A stretch of 64,000 nucleotides of DNA from Pedobacter quisquiliarum (lineage in GTDB: Bacteria; Bacteroidota; Bacteroidia; Sphingobacteriales; Sphingobacteriaceae), in assembly GCF_014642175.1 (NCBI RefSeq), contig NZ_BMIL01000001.1, positions 186,001-250,000 on the forward strand. The letters are read 5' to 3'. Below, in pieces: positions 25,281-35,992 of the stretch (position 1 is its first letter; each line of letters begins with the position of its first letter). Both the position numbers and the translations under genes were made by a program. The notes under the pieces are model-generated. The model was not told the origin of the DNA. It saw only the letters and a program-made list of their open reading frames with translations, and searched no databases.

Positions 25281-27366
25281 AGCAAACATATTAATACGTG
25301 TTTATCTGGCTTTCGGCCTGATTGTACTGCTTGCCGTGGCGGTATTGGTCAGACTATGCGATGTACAGTTTGTAGAGGGGAGTAAATGGCGTGCCATGGC
25401 CGATAGCCTCTCTACAAAGTATGTCAACATTGAGCCTGCACGTGGAAATATTTACTCTAACGATGGAAGTTTACTGGCGACTTCAGTTCCAGAGTATGAG
25501 CTGCGCATGGATACCTATGCAGGTGGCATTACCGATAATGAAGTATTCTACAGTAAGGTAGATTCACTGGCCATCCAATTGGCTGGATTTTTCAAGGATA
25601 AGAGTCCTAAAGAGTATGCCCGCTTATTGCGCAGCGCACGGAAGGATTCCGCGCGATACTTGCTGCTTAAGCGCAAGGTAAATTATCAGGATTTGAAGAT
25701 GGTGCGCAGCTTCCCGTTATTTAACATCGGAAAGTATTCAGGTGGCCTGATCGCCATCCAGCAGAATAAGCGGATTTTACCTTTCCAGTTCCTAGCAAAG
25801 CGAACCATTGGCTATAAGAACGCGAATGTTAAAAACGGTGTGGGTCTTGAAGGTGCTTATGGAAAATACATAGACGGCGAAAGTGGTAAACGCCTTGTAC
25901 AGCGTACTGCGGGCGGTGTGTGGGTGCCAGTTAATGAAGAGGCGGAAATCGCTTCTAAAGAAGGGGCAGACATCATCTCTACAATCGACATCAACATGCA
26001 GGATCTTTGCCAGAGTGCACTAGAAAGACAGCTTATTGCAAGTGATGCACACCATGGTACCGTGATTTTGATGGAAGTAAAAACCGGTGAAGTACGTGCG
26101 ATTGCGAATTATACAAAGGTTGCGAAAGGGGAATATAAAGAAACCTTCAACTACGCAATTGCGGGTAACCAGGATCCTGGATCGACTTTTAAAGTTGCTT
26201 CCTATATGGCCTTGCTTGAAGATGAAATGGTGGATACCAATACCATGGTTTCTACAGAGAACTACAGGGTTCCCGGCAAGACGATCAAAGATTCGCATGG
26301 TAGTATTGGGGTGGTTTCTGTGAAGCGTGCTTTTACGGAATCTTCGAATGCAGCTATTGCACAGATGGTAAATACACACTACCGCAATGATCAGTCTAAA
26401 TTCACGGATCACCTTTATCGCTGGGGACTGAATGAAAAAATGGGCCTGCAGATTCCTGGTGAAGCGCAGCCGGTGGTAAAAAATCCGAAAAATAAAAGCT
26501 GGAACAAGAACCTAACGCTGCCACAGATGGCCTATGGTTATGAAATGCAGTTGACACCGCTACATATGCTGGCTTTCTACAATGGCATCGCCAATAACGG
26601 CAAATTGATCGCTCCAATCTTTGTTAAAGAAATCCGCAAGCTGGGTAATCCTATCGAGCAATTTGAGGCCAAGGTGATCAATGAGAAGATGGCTTCTGAG
26701 GAGACCGTAACCAAAATGCAGGAACTGCTGGAAGGCGTTTTCACGCAAGGTACCGGAAAGTCGCTGGCTTCTAAATACTTCAAAATTGCCGGTAAAACCG
26801 GAACCGCGCAAGTTGCTGATGGCAACAAGGGCTACCGTGCAAAAAGACAATATCAAAGTTCGTTCTGTGGCTATTTCCCTGCAGACAACCCGAAGTATTC
26901 ACTGATTGTCGTGATCAATGATCCGAAAGGCGCTTACTATGCTGCATTGGTTGCAGGGCCTCCATTTAAAGAAATTGCCGATCGTATTTATGCAAGCGAT
27001 ATGTCGCTGGCCAAAAACTATACGACGCATTTGGTTGGAAACACCAAAGCGCCAGAAGCTAAAGCTGGAAAAAGTAAAGCGGTTAAGACCGTTTATCAGT
27101 CCTTGGGCATCAAGACACTTTATGCGGCAAAGGGCGACTACTTTAACAGCATTGACACCAGCAATGGACTGGTTTATCAGGAATACACCTCTACTAAGGG
27201 GGTGATGCCGAATGTTACCGGCATGGGTCTTAAGGACGCATTGTACCTATTGGGGAATGCAGGACTTAAGGCTAAAGTAACAGGAAGTGGAAAAGTTTTG
27301 AAACAGTCTATTGCTCCGGGATCAAAGATCAGTAAGGGCTTAGGCGTACAAATAGAATTGAAATAA
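25270..27366 (+). CDS. ftsI: Penicillin-binding protein, septal transpeptidase with PASTA domain
   Basis: A 698-residue class B PBP: N-terminal membrane anchor (about 8-28), dimerisation domain starting at YVNIEPARGNIYSNDG, transpeptidase domain with SxxK at Ser305 (GSTFK), the SSN motif (ESSNAAIAQM) and KTG (AGKTGTAQV), and one C-terminal PASTA domain (about 640-698, GVMPNVTGMGLKDALYLLGN). It crosslinks septal peptidoglycan with FtsW. The PASTA domain makes it SpoVD/PBP2x-like in layout. It is followed by murE after one base. Confidence 0.94.
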   Translation: MNIRANILIRVYLAFGLIVLLAVAVLVRLCDVQFVEGSKWRAMADSLSTKYVNIEPARGNIYSNDGSLLATSVPEYELRMDTYAGGITDNEVFYSKVDSLAIQLAGFFKDKSPKEYARLLRSARKDSARYLLLKRKVNYQDLKMVRSFPLFNIGKYSGGLIAIQQNKRILPFQFLAKRTIGYKNANVKNGVGLEGAYGKYIDGESGKRLVQRTAGGVWVPVNEEAEIASKEGADIISTIDINMQDLCQSALERQLIASDAHHGTVILMEVKTGEVRAIANYTKVAKGEYKETFNYAIAGNQDPGSTFKVASYMALLEDEMVDTNTMVSTENYRVPGKTIKDSHGSIGVVSVKRAFTESSNAAIAQMVNTHYRNDQSKFTDHLYRWGLNEKMGLQIPGEAQPVVKNPKNKSWNKNLTLPQMAYGYEMQLTPLHMLAFYNGIANNGKLIAPIFVKEIRKLGNPIEQFEAKVINEKMASEETVTKMQELLEGVFTQGTGKSLASKYFKIAGKTGTAQVADGNKGYRAKRQYQSSFCGYFPADNPKYSLIVVINDPKGAYYAALVAGPPFKEIADRIYASDMSLAKNYTTHLVGNTKAPEAKAGKSKAVKTVYQSLGIKTLYAAKGDYFNSIDTSNGLVYQEYTSTKGVMPNVTGMGLKDALYLLGNAGLKAKVTGSGKVLKQSIAPGSKISKGLGVQIELK

Positions 27367-27367
27367 C

Positions 27368-28825
27368 ATGCAGTTGCAGGAGATCCTATATGGCGTAACA
27401 ATACTAAAGCTTGTTGGTGTAACCAACAGGACGGTTACGGCCTTGGAATTTGATTCCAGAAAAGCAGGGCCTGGCGCTGTTTTCTTTGCCATAAAAGGTA
27501 CGATGACCGATGGTCATCAATATATCCCGCAGACCATTGCAGCTGGCGTGGATGTCATTGTTTGTGAAGACCTCCCGGAAACATTTGAAGATGGGCTGAG
27601 CTATATACAAGTAGAAAATGCAAACGTAGCCCTGGGTATCATGGCTGCAAATTTCTATGGAAATCCTTCCAGCAAACTTAAGCTGGTTGGAATTACCGGT
27701 ACCAATGGAAAAACGACCATTGCAACTTTGCTCTTTAAGCTTTTTACGGAACTGGGTTATGCCGTAGGTTTGATTTCTACAGTAGAGAACCAGATCAAAG
27801 AACAAGTGGTTCCAGCTACACACACCACACCAAACCCGCTTGCATTGAATCTGCTGTTGAAGCAAATGGTGGATGCAGGTTGCGTTTACTGCTTTATGGA
27901 GGTGAGCTCCCATGCTGTTGTTCAGCACCGGATTGAGGGACTGACCTTTGTTGGCGGCGTGTTCTCTAACATTACCCATGACCACCTTGACTTCCATAAA
28001 ACCTTCGACAACTATATTAAAGCGAAGAAGGGCTTTTTTGACAGCCTGCCAAAACATGCTTTCGCATTAACGAATGCTGATGATAAAAATGGCCAGGTGA
28101 TGTTGCAGAATACCAGGGCAACCAGGAAAAGCTATGCTTTGAAGCAAATGGCGGATTTTAAAGCTAAGATCATTGAGAACAGTTTCAGTGGCTTAAATCT
28201 GGAGATCGATCAATTGGAAGTATTCTTCAAGTTGGTTGGTTCTTTCAATGCTTACAATTTGCTTGCGGTATATGGAACGGCCATTTTACTGGGTGAAGAC
28301 AAGATGAACGTGCTAACGGTCTTGAGTGAACTGAGTGGCGCTGAAGGTCGTTTCGACTATGTTGCCAATACACAGAAGATTATTGGTATTGTGGATTATG
28401 CACATACCCCGGATGCGGTACAAAATGTATTGAGTACGATTTCCAATATTCGCAAAGGCACCGAACAAGTGATCACGGTGATCGGCTGCGGCGGCGATCG
28501 CGATACCACAAAACGCCCTGTGATGGCGCAAGTGGCCTGCGACTGGAGTGACAAGGTGATTTTAACATCCGACAACCCGAGAACGGAGGATCCAAATGCC
28601 ATCCTGCGTGATATGGAAGCAGGTGTATCCCCAACAAACAGACGTAAAACCTTAACGATAGCAGATAGAAAGGAAGCGATTAGAACGGCCTGTCACCTGG
28701 CAAAACCTGGAGACATCATTTTAGTTGCTGGAAAAGGACATGAGAAATACCAGGAGATCAATGGCGTGAGGTATCATTTTGATGATAAGGAAATTTTAAC
28801 GGAACAATTAAACTTGATCAGCTAA
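27368..28825 (+). CDS. murE: UDP-MurNAc-tripeptide synthetase (meso-DAP adding)
   Basis: A 485-residue Mur ligase. Motifs: substrate-binding [19 protein letters not shown] loop [31 protein letters not shown], and [11 protein letters not shown]. The DNPR motif is the known marker for meso-diaminopimelate specificity rather than lysine. This fits the dapA gene at 40.7 kb. The stop codon is one base from mraY. Confidence 0.95.
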   Translation: MQLQEILYGVTILKLVGVTNRTVTALEFDSRKAGPGAVFFAIKGTMTDGHQYIPQTIAAGVDVIVCEDLPETFEDGLSYIQVENANVALGIMAANFYGNPSSKLKLVGITGTNGKTTIATLLFKLFTELGYAVGLISTVENQIKEQVVPATHTTPNPLALNLLLKQMVDAGCVYCFMEVSSHAVVQHRIEGLTFVGGVFSNITHDHLDFHKTFDNYIKAKKGFFDSLPKHAFALTNADDKNGQVMLQNTRATRKSYALKQMADFKAKIIENSFSGLNLEIDQLEVFFKLVGSFNAYNLLAVYGTAILLGEDKMNVLTVLSELSGAEGRFDYVANTQKIIGIVDYAHTPDAVQNVLSTISNIRKGTEQVITVIGCGGDRDTTKRPVMAQVACDWSDKVILTSDNPRTEDPNAILRDMEAGVSPTNRRKTLTIADRKEAIRTACHLAKPGDIILVAGKGHEKYQEINGVRYHFDDKEILTEQLNLIS

Positions 28826-30072
28826 TGTTATATTATTTATTCGACTATCTGCGCGAGCACTATGACTTTCCTGGTTTAAGGTTGTTCCAATACATCACGT
28901 TCCGGACTTCACTGGCGATTATCATCTCCTTGATCATTACAACTGTTTTCGGGCATAACATCATCAGCTACCTGCGTAAAATGCAAGTGGGTGAAACCGT
29001 AAGAAATCTTGGCCTGGAAGGGCAGATGCAAAAACAAGGTACGCCGACAATGGGTGGAATCATGATTTTGCTCGGCATACTGGTTCCAACACTGTTATTG
29101 GCAAACTTATCGAACATCTATGTGATCCTGATGATCATCACAACGGTATGGATGGGCGCAGTAGGTTTTCTTGATGATTATATTAAAGTATTTAAAAAGA
29201 ATAAAGAAGGTTTAGCGGGTCGTTTTAAGATTGTAGGTCAGGTTGGACTTGGACTCATCATCGGGTACACGATGTACTCCCACCCGAATATTGTTGCACG
29301 CCAGAAAGTAGATGAGGCGAATGTAATTAAGTCAAAGGCACCTATGGTCCTTAGACAGAAAGGGGAGACCTTTTACTATACGCAAGATATTAAAACGACG
29401 ATTACCAACGTACCTTTTTATAAAAACAATGAATTCGACTATGCAAAAGTCCTGAAGTTCATTGGGCCAGGTTATGAGAAATATGCGTTTCTGGTATTTA
29501 TGGTATTCGTGGTGGTGATCATTACTGCGGTATCTAACGGTGCTAATATTACCGATGGGATAGATGGGCTCGCGACGGGGACATCCGCCATCATTGGGAT
29601 TACGCTAGGTATTCTGGCTTACGTCTCTGGTAACACGGTCATTGCCGATTACCTCAACATCATGTATATCCCGAATTCTGGTGAGCTGATGATTTTCGCA
29701 GGAGCCTTTGTGGGCGCCTGTGTCGGTTTTCTTTGGTACAATTCTTATCCCGCACAGGTTTTCATGGGCGATACCGGGAGTCTTGCCATAGGGGGTATCA
29801 TTGCTGCTTTTGCGATCATGATTCGTAAGGAGCTCCTGATCCCGATTCTTTGCGGTGTTTTCCTTGTGGAGATCGTATCCGTGATGCTGCAGGTTTCTTA
29901 TTTCAAGTATACCAAAAAGCGTTTTGGAGAAGGCAGACGCATCTTGCTGATGTCGCCCCTGCACCATCATTACCAGAAAAAAGGCTACCATGAAGCGAAG
30001 ATTGTTGTTCGTTTCTGGGTTATCGGAATTCTCCTGGCCATCATCACCATCATCACCCTAAAAGTAAGATAA
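28825..30072 (+). CDS. mraY: Phospho-MurNAc-pentapeptide translocase
   Basis: A 415-residue polytopic membrane enzyme that transfers phospho-MurNAc-pentapeptide to undecaprenyl phosphate (lipid I). [48 protein letters not shown] and the HHH motif [10 protein letters not shown] are all present. It is longer than the E. coli enzyme (360) because of an insert at about 165-215 between helices, common in Bacteroidota. It overlaps murE and murD by one base each. Confidence 0.96.
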   Translation: MLYYLFDYLREHYDFPGLRLFQYITFRTSLAIIISLIITTVFGHNIISYLRKMQVGETVRNLGLEGQMQKQGTPTMGGIMILLGILVPTLLLANLSNIYVILMIITTVWMGAVGFLDDYIKVFKKNKEGLAGRFKIVGQVGLGLIIGYTMYSHPNIVARQKVDEANVIKSKAPMVLRQKGETFYYTQDIKTTITNVPFYKNNEFDYAKVLKFIGPGYEKYAFLVFMVFVVVIITAVSNGANITDGIDGLATGTSAIIGITLGILAYVSGNTVIADYLNIMYIPNSGELMIFAGAFVGACVGFLWYNSYPAQVFMGDTGSLAIGGIIAAFAIMIRKELLIPILCGVFLVEIVSVMLQVSYFKYTKKRFGEGRRILLMSPLHHHYQKKGYHEAKIVVRFWVIGILLAIITIITLKVR

Positions 30073-31415
30073 TGGAGAAGTCGAGGATTGTGATATTAGG
30101 CGCTGGTGAAAGCGGATATGGTGCGGCAATGCTTGCACAGAAGCAAGGCTTTGAAGTCTTCGTTTCTGATTCGGGCCGGATTGCCGATACCTATAAAGAG
30201 AAGCTAAATGCGCTGGCAATTCCGTTTGAGGAAGGTCAGCATACAAATGAACTGATTACAAATGCAATTGAAGTCATTAAAAGTCCGGGCATACCGAATA
30301 AGGCACCAATTGTAGCAGCCATAAAGCAGGCCAACATTCCTGTGATTTCTGAGATCGAGTTTGCCAAGCGTTATACCAAAGCAAGAACGATCTGCATTAC
30401 CGGTTCAAATGGGAAGACCACCACGTCAACCTTGATCTACCATTTGCTTAAAAAGGCAGGGATCAATGCGTCACTGGCTGGAAACATCGGAAAGAGCTTT
30501 GCGGCGCAGGTTGCAGAAGATCAGTTCGACTGGTATGTGCTTGAGATTTCAAGCTTTATGCTGGACAACATGTATGAATTTAAAGCCGACATTGCGGTCC
30601 TGCTAAACATCACGCCGGATCACTTGGACCGGTATGATTATAAAATGGCGAACTATGCGGCATCGAAGATGCGCATTACGCAAAATCAGACGGATGCAGA
30701 CTATTTCGTGTACTGTGCTGATGATACTGAAACCATGAAAATCCTTCAGACCATGAAGCTGCAGGCCAGGCAATTTCCGTTTTCAATCCTGCATCATGTA
30801 GAGCAGGGTGCCTGGTTAGAAGACGACCTAATCCACATAAATATAAACTCTAAAGAACAATTTTCTATGTCTATAGCAGCGTTAGCCTTGCAAGGCAAGC
30901 ACAACATCTACAATTCCATGGCTTCCGGTATTGTAGCAAAAGTGTTGGATATCCGCAACGCGACCATTCGTGAGGGTATGGGTGATATCAAAAACATCGA
31001 GCACCGATTGGAGTTTGTTGCGAAGATTTCTGGTGTGACGTACATCAACGATTCAAAGGCCACAAATGTAAACTCGACCTGGTATGCACTGGAAAGTGTA
31101 AGTTCTGGCGTGGTGTTGATCATGGGCGGCGTAGATAAGGGCAATGACTACGAGATGCTTAAGGATCTGGTAAAAAGCAAAGTGAAAGCTATTGTTTGCC
31201 TGGGTAAGAATAACAAGCGCATTCATGAAGCATTTGAAGATGATGTTGAAATGATTGTAAACACTTTTTCGGCGGAGGAAGCCGTTCAAGTGGCATACCA
31301 CCTTGCAAAAAAGGGAGACACCGTACTGCTATCACCAGCATGTGCAAGCTTCGACCTTTTTACAAGTTATGAGGACCGTGGAATCCAATTCAAAAAGGCT
31401 GTAAAAGAACTATAG
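30072..31415 (+). CDS. murD: UDP-MurNAc-L-alanine:D-glutamate ligase
   Basis: A 447-residue Mur ligase: N-terminal Rossmann-like start VILGAGESGYGAAML, ATP loop CITGSNGKTTTSTLI, VLEISSFMLD, NITPDHLDRY, YINDSKATNVNSTWYAL and GGVDKGNDY. It adds D-Glu to UDP-MurNAc-Ala in the cytoplasm. It sits in its standard dcw place between mraY and ftsW. Confidence 0.95.
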   Translation: MEKSRIVILGAGESGYGAAMLAQKQGFEVFVSDSGRIADTYKEKLNALAIPFEEGQHTNELITNAIEVIKSPGIPNKAPIVAAIKQANIPVISEIEFAKRYTKARTICITGSNGKTTTSTLIYHLLKKAGINASLAGNIGKSFAAQVAEDQFDWYVLEISSFMLDNMYEFKADIAVLLNITPDHLDRYDYKMANYAASKMRITQNQTDADYFVYCADDTETMKILQTMKLQARQFPFSILHHVEQGAWLEDDLIHININSKEQFSMSIAALALQGKHNIYNSMASGIVAKVLDIRNATIREGMGDIKNIEHRLEFVAKISGVTYINDSKATNVNSTWYALESVSSGVVLIMGGVDKGNDYEMLKDLVKSKVKAIVCLGKNNKRIHEAFEDDVEMIVNTFSAEEAVQVAYHLAKKGDTVLLSPACASFDLFTSYEDRGIQFKKAVKEL

Positions 31416-31417
31416 AT

Positions 31418-32578
31418 ATGTTGGTAAGTGCGCTATTGGAAAAAACAAAAGGAGATCGCTGGATATGGCTGATCATAATCCTGCTGTCTTTGATTTCGAT
31501 CCTTGCAGTATACAGTGCAACGGGCACACTTGCCTACAAACAAGGTAAAGCGGTTGAAAAAATCCTGTTGACCAAACACATCATTTTTGTTGTGATGGGT
31601 ATAGCGATGATTTACATTTCGCATTTGCTGGACTATAAATATTATGCGGGGATCTCTAAGGTGCTGATGCTCATTACGCTACCCTTGCTCGTGTATACTT
31701 TGATTTTTGGTACGAGCCTCAACGATGCTTCCAGGTGGGTGAAGATTCCCTTCATTGGGTTGACTTTCCAGACCTCCGATTTGGCGAAGCTTGCCTTGAT
31801 CACCTTTTTAGCGCGTATGCTTACGAAGAAGCAAGAAAATATTAAAGATGTAAAAAAGGCCTTCCTGCCCATAATGGGCTCTGTGTGTGTGGTGTTTATC
31901 TTAATCGCACTAGCCAATTTGTCGACTGCATTGATGTTGTTCGGGGTGAGTATTCTATTATTAATCATCGGCAGGATCAGCATCAAGCAGATTGGAATGG
32001 TTTGTGCAGGCGGGCTGGTGTTATTGATGTTTGTAATTTTTCTGGGGCCACGGCGTGAAACTTATAAATCAAGGATCCAGTCGTTCATGCATCCGGAGCT
32101 GCAACATTCGGATAAAACCTATCAGGCGGATCATGCGAAAATGGCCCTTGCAAAGGGAGGGGTTTTTGGAGCGGGTCCGGGAAAAAGTATAGAGCGTAAC
32201 TTCCTGCCGCACCCGTACTCGGATTTTATCTTTGCGATCATTGTAGAGGAATATGGCTTTATTGGTGGCTTGGTCATCATTATACTATATCTTGTATTGC
32301 TCTACCGATGTGTCAGGATTGTAACGCAGAGTCCCAAGGCGTTTGGCGCTTTGCTCGCCGCCGGCTTAAGTTTTAGCTTAACCATTCAGGCATTTGCAAA
32401 TATGGCGGTAGCTGTAGGACTGGGACCAGTAACGGGGGTGCCTTTGCCTTTGGTGAGCATGGGCGGTACGTCGATGATTTTCACCAGTATTGCCTTTGGC
32501 ATCATCTTAAGCGTAAGCCGGGATGTAGAAGAAAATAATAAAAAAGTAGTGGTTGGAGAAATCCCAGCTATGGCATAA
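31418..32578 (+). CDS. ftsW: FtsW, septal SEDS peptidoglycan polymerase
   Basis: A 386-residue SEDS protein with about ten membrane helices. DRWIWLIIILLSLISILAVY is the first helix, and HADHAKMALAKGGVFGAGPG, LPHPYSDFIFAIIVEEYG and GVPLPLVSMGGTS are the family core. It polymerises lipid II together with the ftsI product. The spacing to murD is 2 bases. Confidence 0.94.
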   Translation: MLVSALLEKTKGDRWIWLIIILLSLISILAVYSATGTLAYKQGKAVEKILLTKHIIFVVMGIAMIYISHLLDYKYYAGISKVLMLITLPLLVYTLIFGTSLNDASRWVKIPFIGLTFQTSDLAKLALITFLARMLTKKQENIKDVKKAFLPIMGSVCVVFILIALANLSTALMLFGVSILLLIIGRISIKQIGMVCAGGLVLLMFVIFLGPRRETYKSRIQSFMHPELQHSDKTYQADHAKMALAKGGVFGAGPGKSIERNFLPHPYSDFIFAIIVEEYGFIGGLVIIILYLVLLYRCVRIVTQSPKAFGALLAAGLSFSLTIQAFANMAVAVGLGPVTGVPLPLVSMGGTSMIFTSIAFGIILSVSRDVEENNKKVVVGEIPAMA

Positions 32579-32588
32579 TTATCATAAA

Positions 32589-33698
32589 ATGAGACCAACA
32601 AGAATTATCATATCAGGAGGGGGTACCGGCGGACATATTTTTCCGGCGATATCCATAGCCAATGCGCTAAAGCGTATGGAGCCAGGCTGTGAAATCCTGT
32701 TTGTTGGTGCACTCGGCAGAATGGAGATGGATATGATTCCCGCTGCCGGCTATAAAATAATCGGGTTGAATATTGCAGGCATACAAAGGGGCTCAATTGT
32801 GAAGAACCTGGCGCTGCCATATAAGATGTTCGATAGCATGCGCAAGGCTTTAAAGCTGATTACAGATTTTAAGCCTGATGCTGCGGTAGGTGTTGGCGGC
32901 TATGCTTCCGGACCGCTGCTGTTGGCTGCTTCATGGAAAAATGTACCCTACCTGATTCAGGAGCAGAATTCGTACGCTGGCGTAACGAACAAACGGCTGG
33001 GTAAGAATGCAGCAAAGATTTGTGTGGCATTCGACGGCATGGAGCAGTTCTTCCCTGCAGATCGCATTATCAAAACTGGTAATCCGGTGCGTAAGGATGT
33101 TGTTGACATTGAAGACAAACACTTTGCCGGGGCGGAGCTATTGAAGTTGGATCCACTGAAGAAAACGATTTTAGTGACAGGTGGCAGTCTTGGCGCCGGT
33201 ACGCTGAACAAGAGCCTGGAAAAGCATCTAAAAGAAATTACAGACCAGGATGTGCAGTTGATCTGGCAGACTGGAAAATATTATTATAAAGGGATTATAG
33301 AGCGGCTAGGTGCGAATCCACATCCAAATGTGCGCATTCTGGAGTTTTTAAATCGGATGGACCTGGCTTATGCTGCTGCGGATGTAATTATATCCAGAGC
33401 AGGTGCGGGTACCATCGCGGAGCTATGCCTGATCAAGAAACCAGTGATATTGGTGCCTTCTCCGAATGTTGCAGAAGATCATCAGACGAAGAATGCTTTT
33501 GCACTGGTAAAAAACAAGGCGGCTTTGATGATTGCAGACCGATCAGCAGAAGACACCCTGGTGAAAGCTGCATTGGATCTTCTGAACGATGGTTCTAAGT
33601 GTGAGGCTTTGTCAGAAAACATCGGCAAGATGGCGCTTGTGAATGCCGATGAAATTATCGCGCAGGAAGTTTTAAACTTAACGAGGAGGGGATTGTAA
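32589..33698 (+). CDS. murG: UDP-GlcNAc transferase MurG
   Basis: Start taken at the ATG at 32589, directly before RIIISGGGTGGHIFPAISIA, the glycine-rich loop that begins all MurG proteins; the upstream in-frame ATG at 32553 lies inside ftsW. The 369-residue GT28 enzyme makes lipid II at the inner membrane face. GGYASGPLLLAA, QEQNSYAGVTNKRLG, VTGGSLGAGTLN and SRAGAGTIAELC are visible. Confidence 0.95.
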   Translation: MRPTRIIISGGGTGGHIFPAISIANALKRMEPGCEILFVGALGRMEMDMIPAAGYKIIGLNIAGIQRGSIVKNLALPYKMFDSMRKALKLITDFKPDAAVGVGGYASGPLLLAASWKNVPYLIQEQNSYAGVTNKRLGKNAAKICVAFDGMEQFFPADRIIKTGNPVRKDVVDIEDKHFAGAELLKLDPLKKTILVTGGSLGAGTLNKSLEKHLKEITDQDVQLIWQTGKYYYKGIIERLGANPHPNVRILEFLNRMDLAYAAADVIISRAGAGTIAELCLIKKPVILVPSPNVAEDHQTKNAFALVKNKAALMIADRSAEDTLVKAALDLLNDGSKCEALSENIGKMALVNADEIIAQEVLNLTRRGL

Positions 33699-33699
33699 G

Positions 33700-35049
33700 A
33701 TGGAGCTGCAGGCAATAAAACGTGTATATTTTGTGGGTATCGGTGGCATTGGAATGAGTGCGCTTGCCCGCTATTTTGTTATGCGTGGATGCCTGGTGGG
33801 TGGTTATGATAAAACCAGAACAGCCCTTTGTGCAGCACTGGAACAAGAGGGGATTGATATTGTATATGCCGATGAAGTTACTGCGATCAGTTCCGCATTT
33901 CAAACGCCTGATGAACATACGCTAATCGTTTACACGCCCGCTGTTCCGAAGACTGCAGCGATTTTAAATTACTTTAAAGATCTTGGATGTAAGCTGTATA
34001 AGCGGTCTGAAGTTCTAGGGATCATCAGTGCAGGGCAGTTTTGCATTGCGGTTGCGGGTACCCACGGGAAGACCACAACTTCAGCAATGATTGCGCATAT
34101 ACTGAAAGCTACGGGCCATGATTGTACGGCTTTCCTTGGCGGCATCGCAAGTAATTACAACAGCAATTTCTTAGCGGGACAGAATGATGTAGTGGTGGTA
34201 GAGGCCGATGAATATGATCGCTCTTTCTTAACCCTGCACCCGGATATCGCGGTGATCACCTCCATGGATGCAGATCATCTGGACATTTACGGAGATGCTA
34301 GCGAATTACAAAATTCATTTCGACTGTTTGCTGGTCAGCTTAAACCTGAAGGCAGCTTATACATCAAGTGGGGCCTGCCTATTGAAGGCGAAGGATATGG
34401 CATTGAGCATACGGAAGGCATATACGCAATGAACATCCGGGTGGAAGAGGGGCAGTTCGTTTTTGATTACGGTAACCCTGAGGTCTACATTTCAGGTATT
34501 AAGATGTTACTGCCTGGGCGGCATAACATAGAGAATGCTTTAGCGGCTATCAGTGTGGCATTGAAGCTTGGCATTACGGCTGAAGCCATCAAAGCTGCAC
34601 TGGAAAACTTTACCGGTGTGAAACGCCGGTTTGAATATGTGGTAAGAACGGCAGACCATGTTTATATTGATGATTATGCCCATCACCCTGAAGAGTTGAA
34701 AGCCTGTTTTGCTGCAGTACGTGAGCTATATCCGGGCAGGAAACTGACGGTTATATTTCAGCCGCACCTGTTTACCCGCACGCGGGATTTTGCAGCGGCT
34801 TTCGCTGAGGTTTTAAGCACGGTGGATGATTTGGTTTTGCTGGACATCTATCCGGCACGGGAGCAGCCAATTCAAGGCATCAACGCGGAGTTCCTGCTGG
34901 ATCAGGTAACCTTGCAGGACAAGAAGATTTTGAATAAAGCACAAGTGACCGGCTACATTGAAGTGAAGTATCCGGCATTGCTGGTGACGGTAGGTGCGGG
35001 AGATATTGATACCTTGGTGGAACCTTTAAAAGCAATTTATCATGCTTAA
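33700..35049 (+). CDS. murC: UDP-MurNAc:L-alanine ligase
   Basis: A 449-residue Mur ligase: VYFVGIGGIGMSALARYFV at the N-terminus, ATP loop VAGTHGKTTTSAMI, VEADEYDRSF, SMDADHLDIYG and IDDYAHHPEEL. It adds the first amino acid to UDP-MurNAc. The stop overlaps ftsQ by 8 bases. Confidence 0.95.
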   Translation: MELQAIKRVYFVGIGGIGMSALARYFVMRGCLVGGYDKTRTALCAALEQEGIDIVYADEVTAISSAFQTPDEHTLIVYTPAVPKTAAILNYFKDLGCKLYKRSEVLGIISAGQFCIAVAGTHGKTTTSAMIAHILKATGHDCTAFLGGIASNYNSNFLAGQNDVVVVEADEYDRSFLTLHPDIAVITSMDADHLDIYGDASELQNSFRLFAGQLKPEGSLYIKWGLPIEGEGYGIEHTEGIYAMNIRVEEGQFVFDYGNPEVYISGIKMLLPGRHNIENALAAISVALKLGITAEAIKAALENFTGVKRRFEYVVRTADHVYIDDYAHHPEELKACFAAVRELYPGRKLTVIFQPHLFTRTRDFAAAFAEVLSTVDDLVLLDIYPAREQPIQGINAEFLLDQVTLQDKKILNKAQVTGYIEVKYPALLVTVGAGDIDTLVEPLKAIYHA

Positions 35050-35941
35050 GAAGATCCGCTGGCATTTGGTATTTAAAACCACCGCCTGGGTGTTAAGCCT
35101 GGCAGGGATAGTGGTGCTTATGAGTTTTGTTGAAACAAAGCGGCATACCACAAAATGTACGAACGTGAAGATTCTGATCCCTGGCGCAGATAATTTTATC
35201 GAAAGGGAAGAGATTGATGAAATCCTGAAAGTTAATCAGGGCATACTGATCGGAAAGGTGATGGATCAGATTAACCTGGATGAAATTGAGCGTAATATAA
35301 AGTCGAATCCATACATCGCGTCGGCAAAGGTTTTCGGTGATATGAATGGGATTATTCATATTGAGATTGAGCAGCGGGAACCTGTACTCCGGATCATCAA
35401 TTCGGGTGGGCAGGATTTCTATGTGGACCGTGAAGGTTTGAAAATGCCGGTTTCGACGAACTTTACCGCCAACGTGCTGGTGGCAAATGGCAACATCGCA
35501 GAGTTCTTTAACGGACGCCTGGATACCTTAAGAAGTAGCCTTGCCGAGGACTTGTATGAAACCGCATTATTTATTCGTGCGGATACTTTGTGGGACGCAC
35601 AAATTGAGCAACTTTACGTTGCTGAAAACAAAGATATTGAACTGGTACCCAGGGTGGGTAATCAGCGGATAATCCTCGGGGACGCAGAAGCACTGCCTTT
35701 AAAAATGCGTAACCTTCGGGAATTTTATAAGCAGGCGATGCCAACGGTTGGCTGGGATGCCTATAAGACAATCAACATCAAATACACCAATCAGGTGGTT
35801 TGTGAAAGAAACAAGATTGATTCGCTCTATAAACCCCCGGTGCCGGTAGCAAGAAGTCCGGTGGACAGCATAAAGAGCACACGAAAGGTGCTTGACTCCA
35901 TCGTAAAGGATGAGATCCTTAAACAGATCAGTAATAATTAA
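35042..35941 (+). CDS. ftsQ: FtsQ/DivIB-like divisome protein
   Basis: A 299-residue bitopic protein: short cytoplasmic N-terminus, transmembrane helix (about 13-31), a POTRA domain (about 35-110, with VKILIPGADNFIEREEIDEI and ERNIKSNPYIASAKVFGDMN), then the beta domain. Sequence is weakly conserved, but layout and position between murC and ftsA are diagnostic. The C-terminal tail is charged and probably disordered. Confidence 0.88.
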   Translation: MLKKIRWHLVFKTTAWVLSLAGIVVLMSFVETKRHTTKCTNVKILIPGADNFIEREEIDEILKVNQGILIGKVMDQINLDEIERNIKSNPYIASAKVFGDMNGIIHIEIEQREPVLRIINSGGQDFYVDREGLKMPVSTNFTANVLVANGNIAEFFNGRLDTLRSSLAEDLYETALFIRADTLWDAQIEQLYVAENKDIELVPRVGNQRIILGDAEALPLKMRNLREFYKQAMPTVGWDAYKTINIKYTNQVVCERNKIDSLYKPPVPVARSPVDSIKSTRKVLDSIVKDEILKQISNN

Positions 35942-35992
35942 CAGATACCAGAAAAACAAACAAAATACAAAACGCAGCAAATTTATATAGTT

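Noticed and set aside
27404-28057. A 217-codon minus-strand open frame opposite murE
   Set aside because: It is antisense to the conserved MurE substrate and ATP domains and resembles no known protein.
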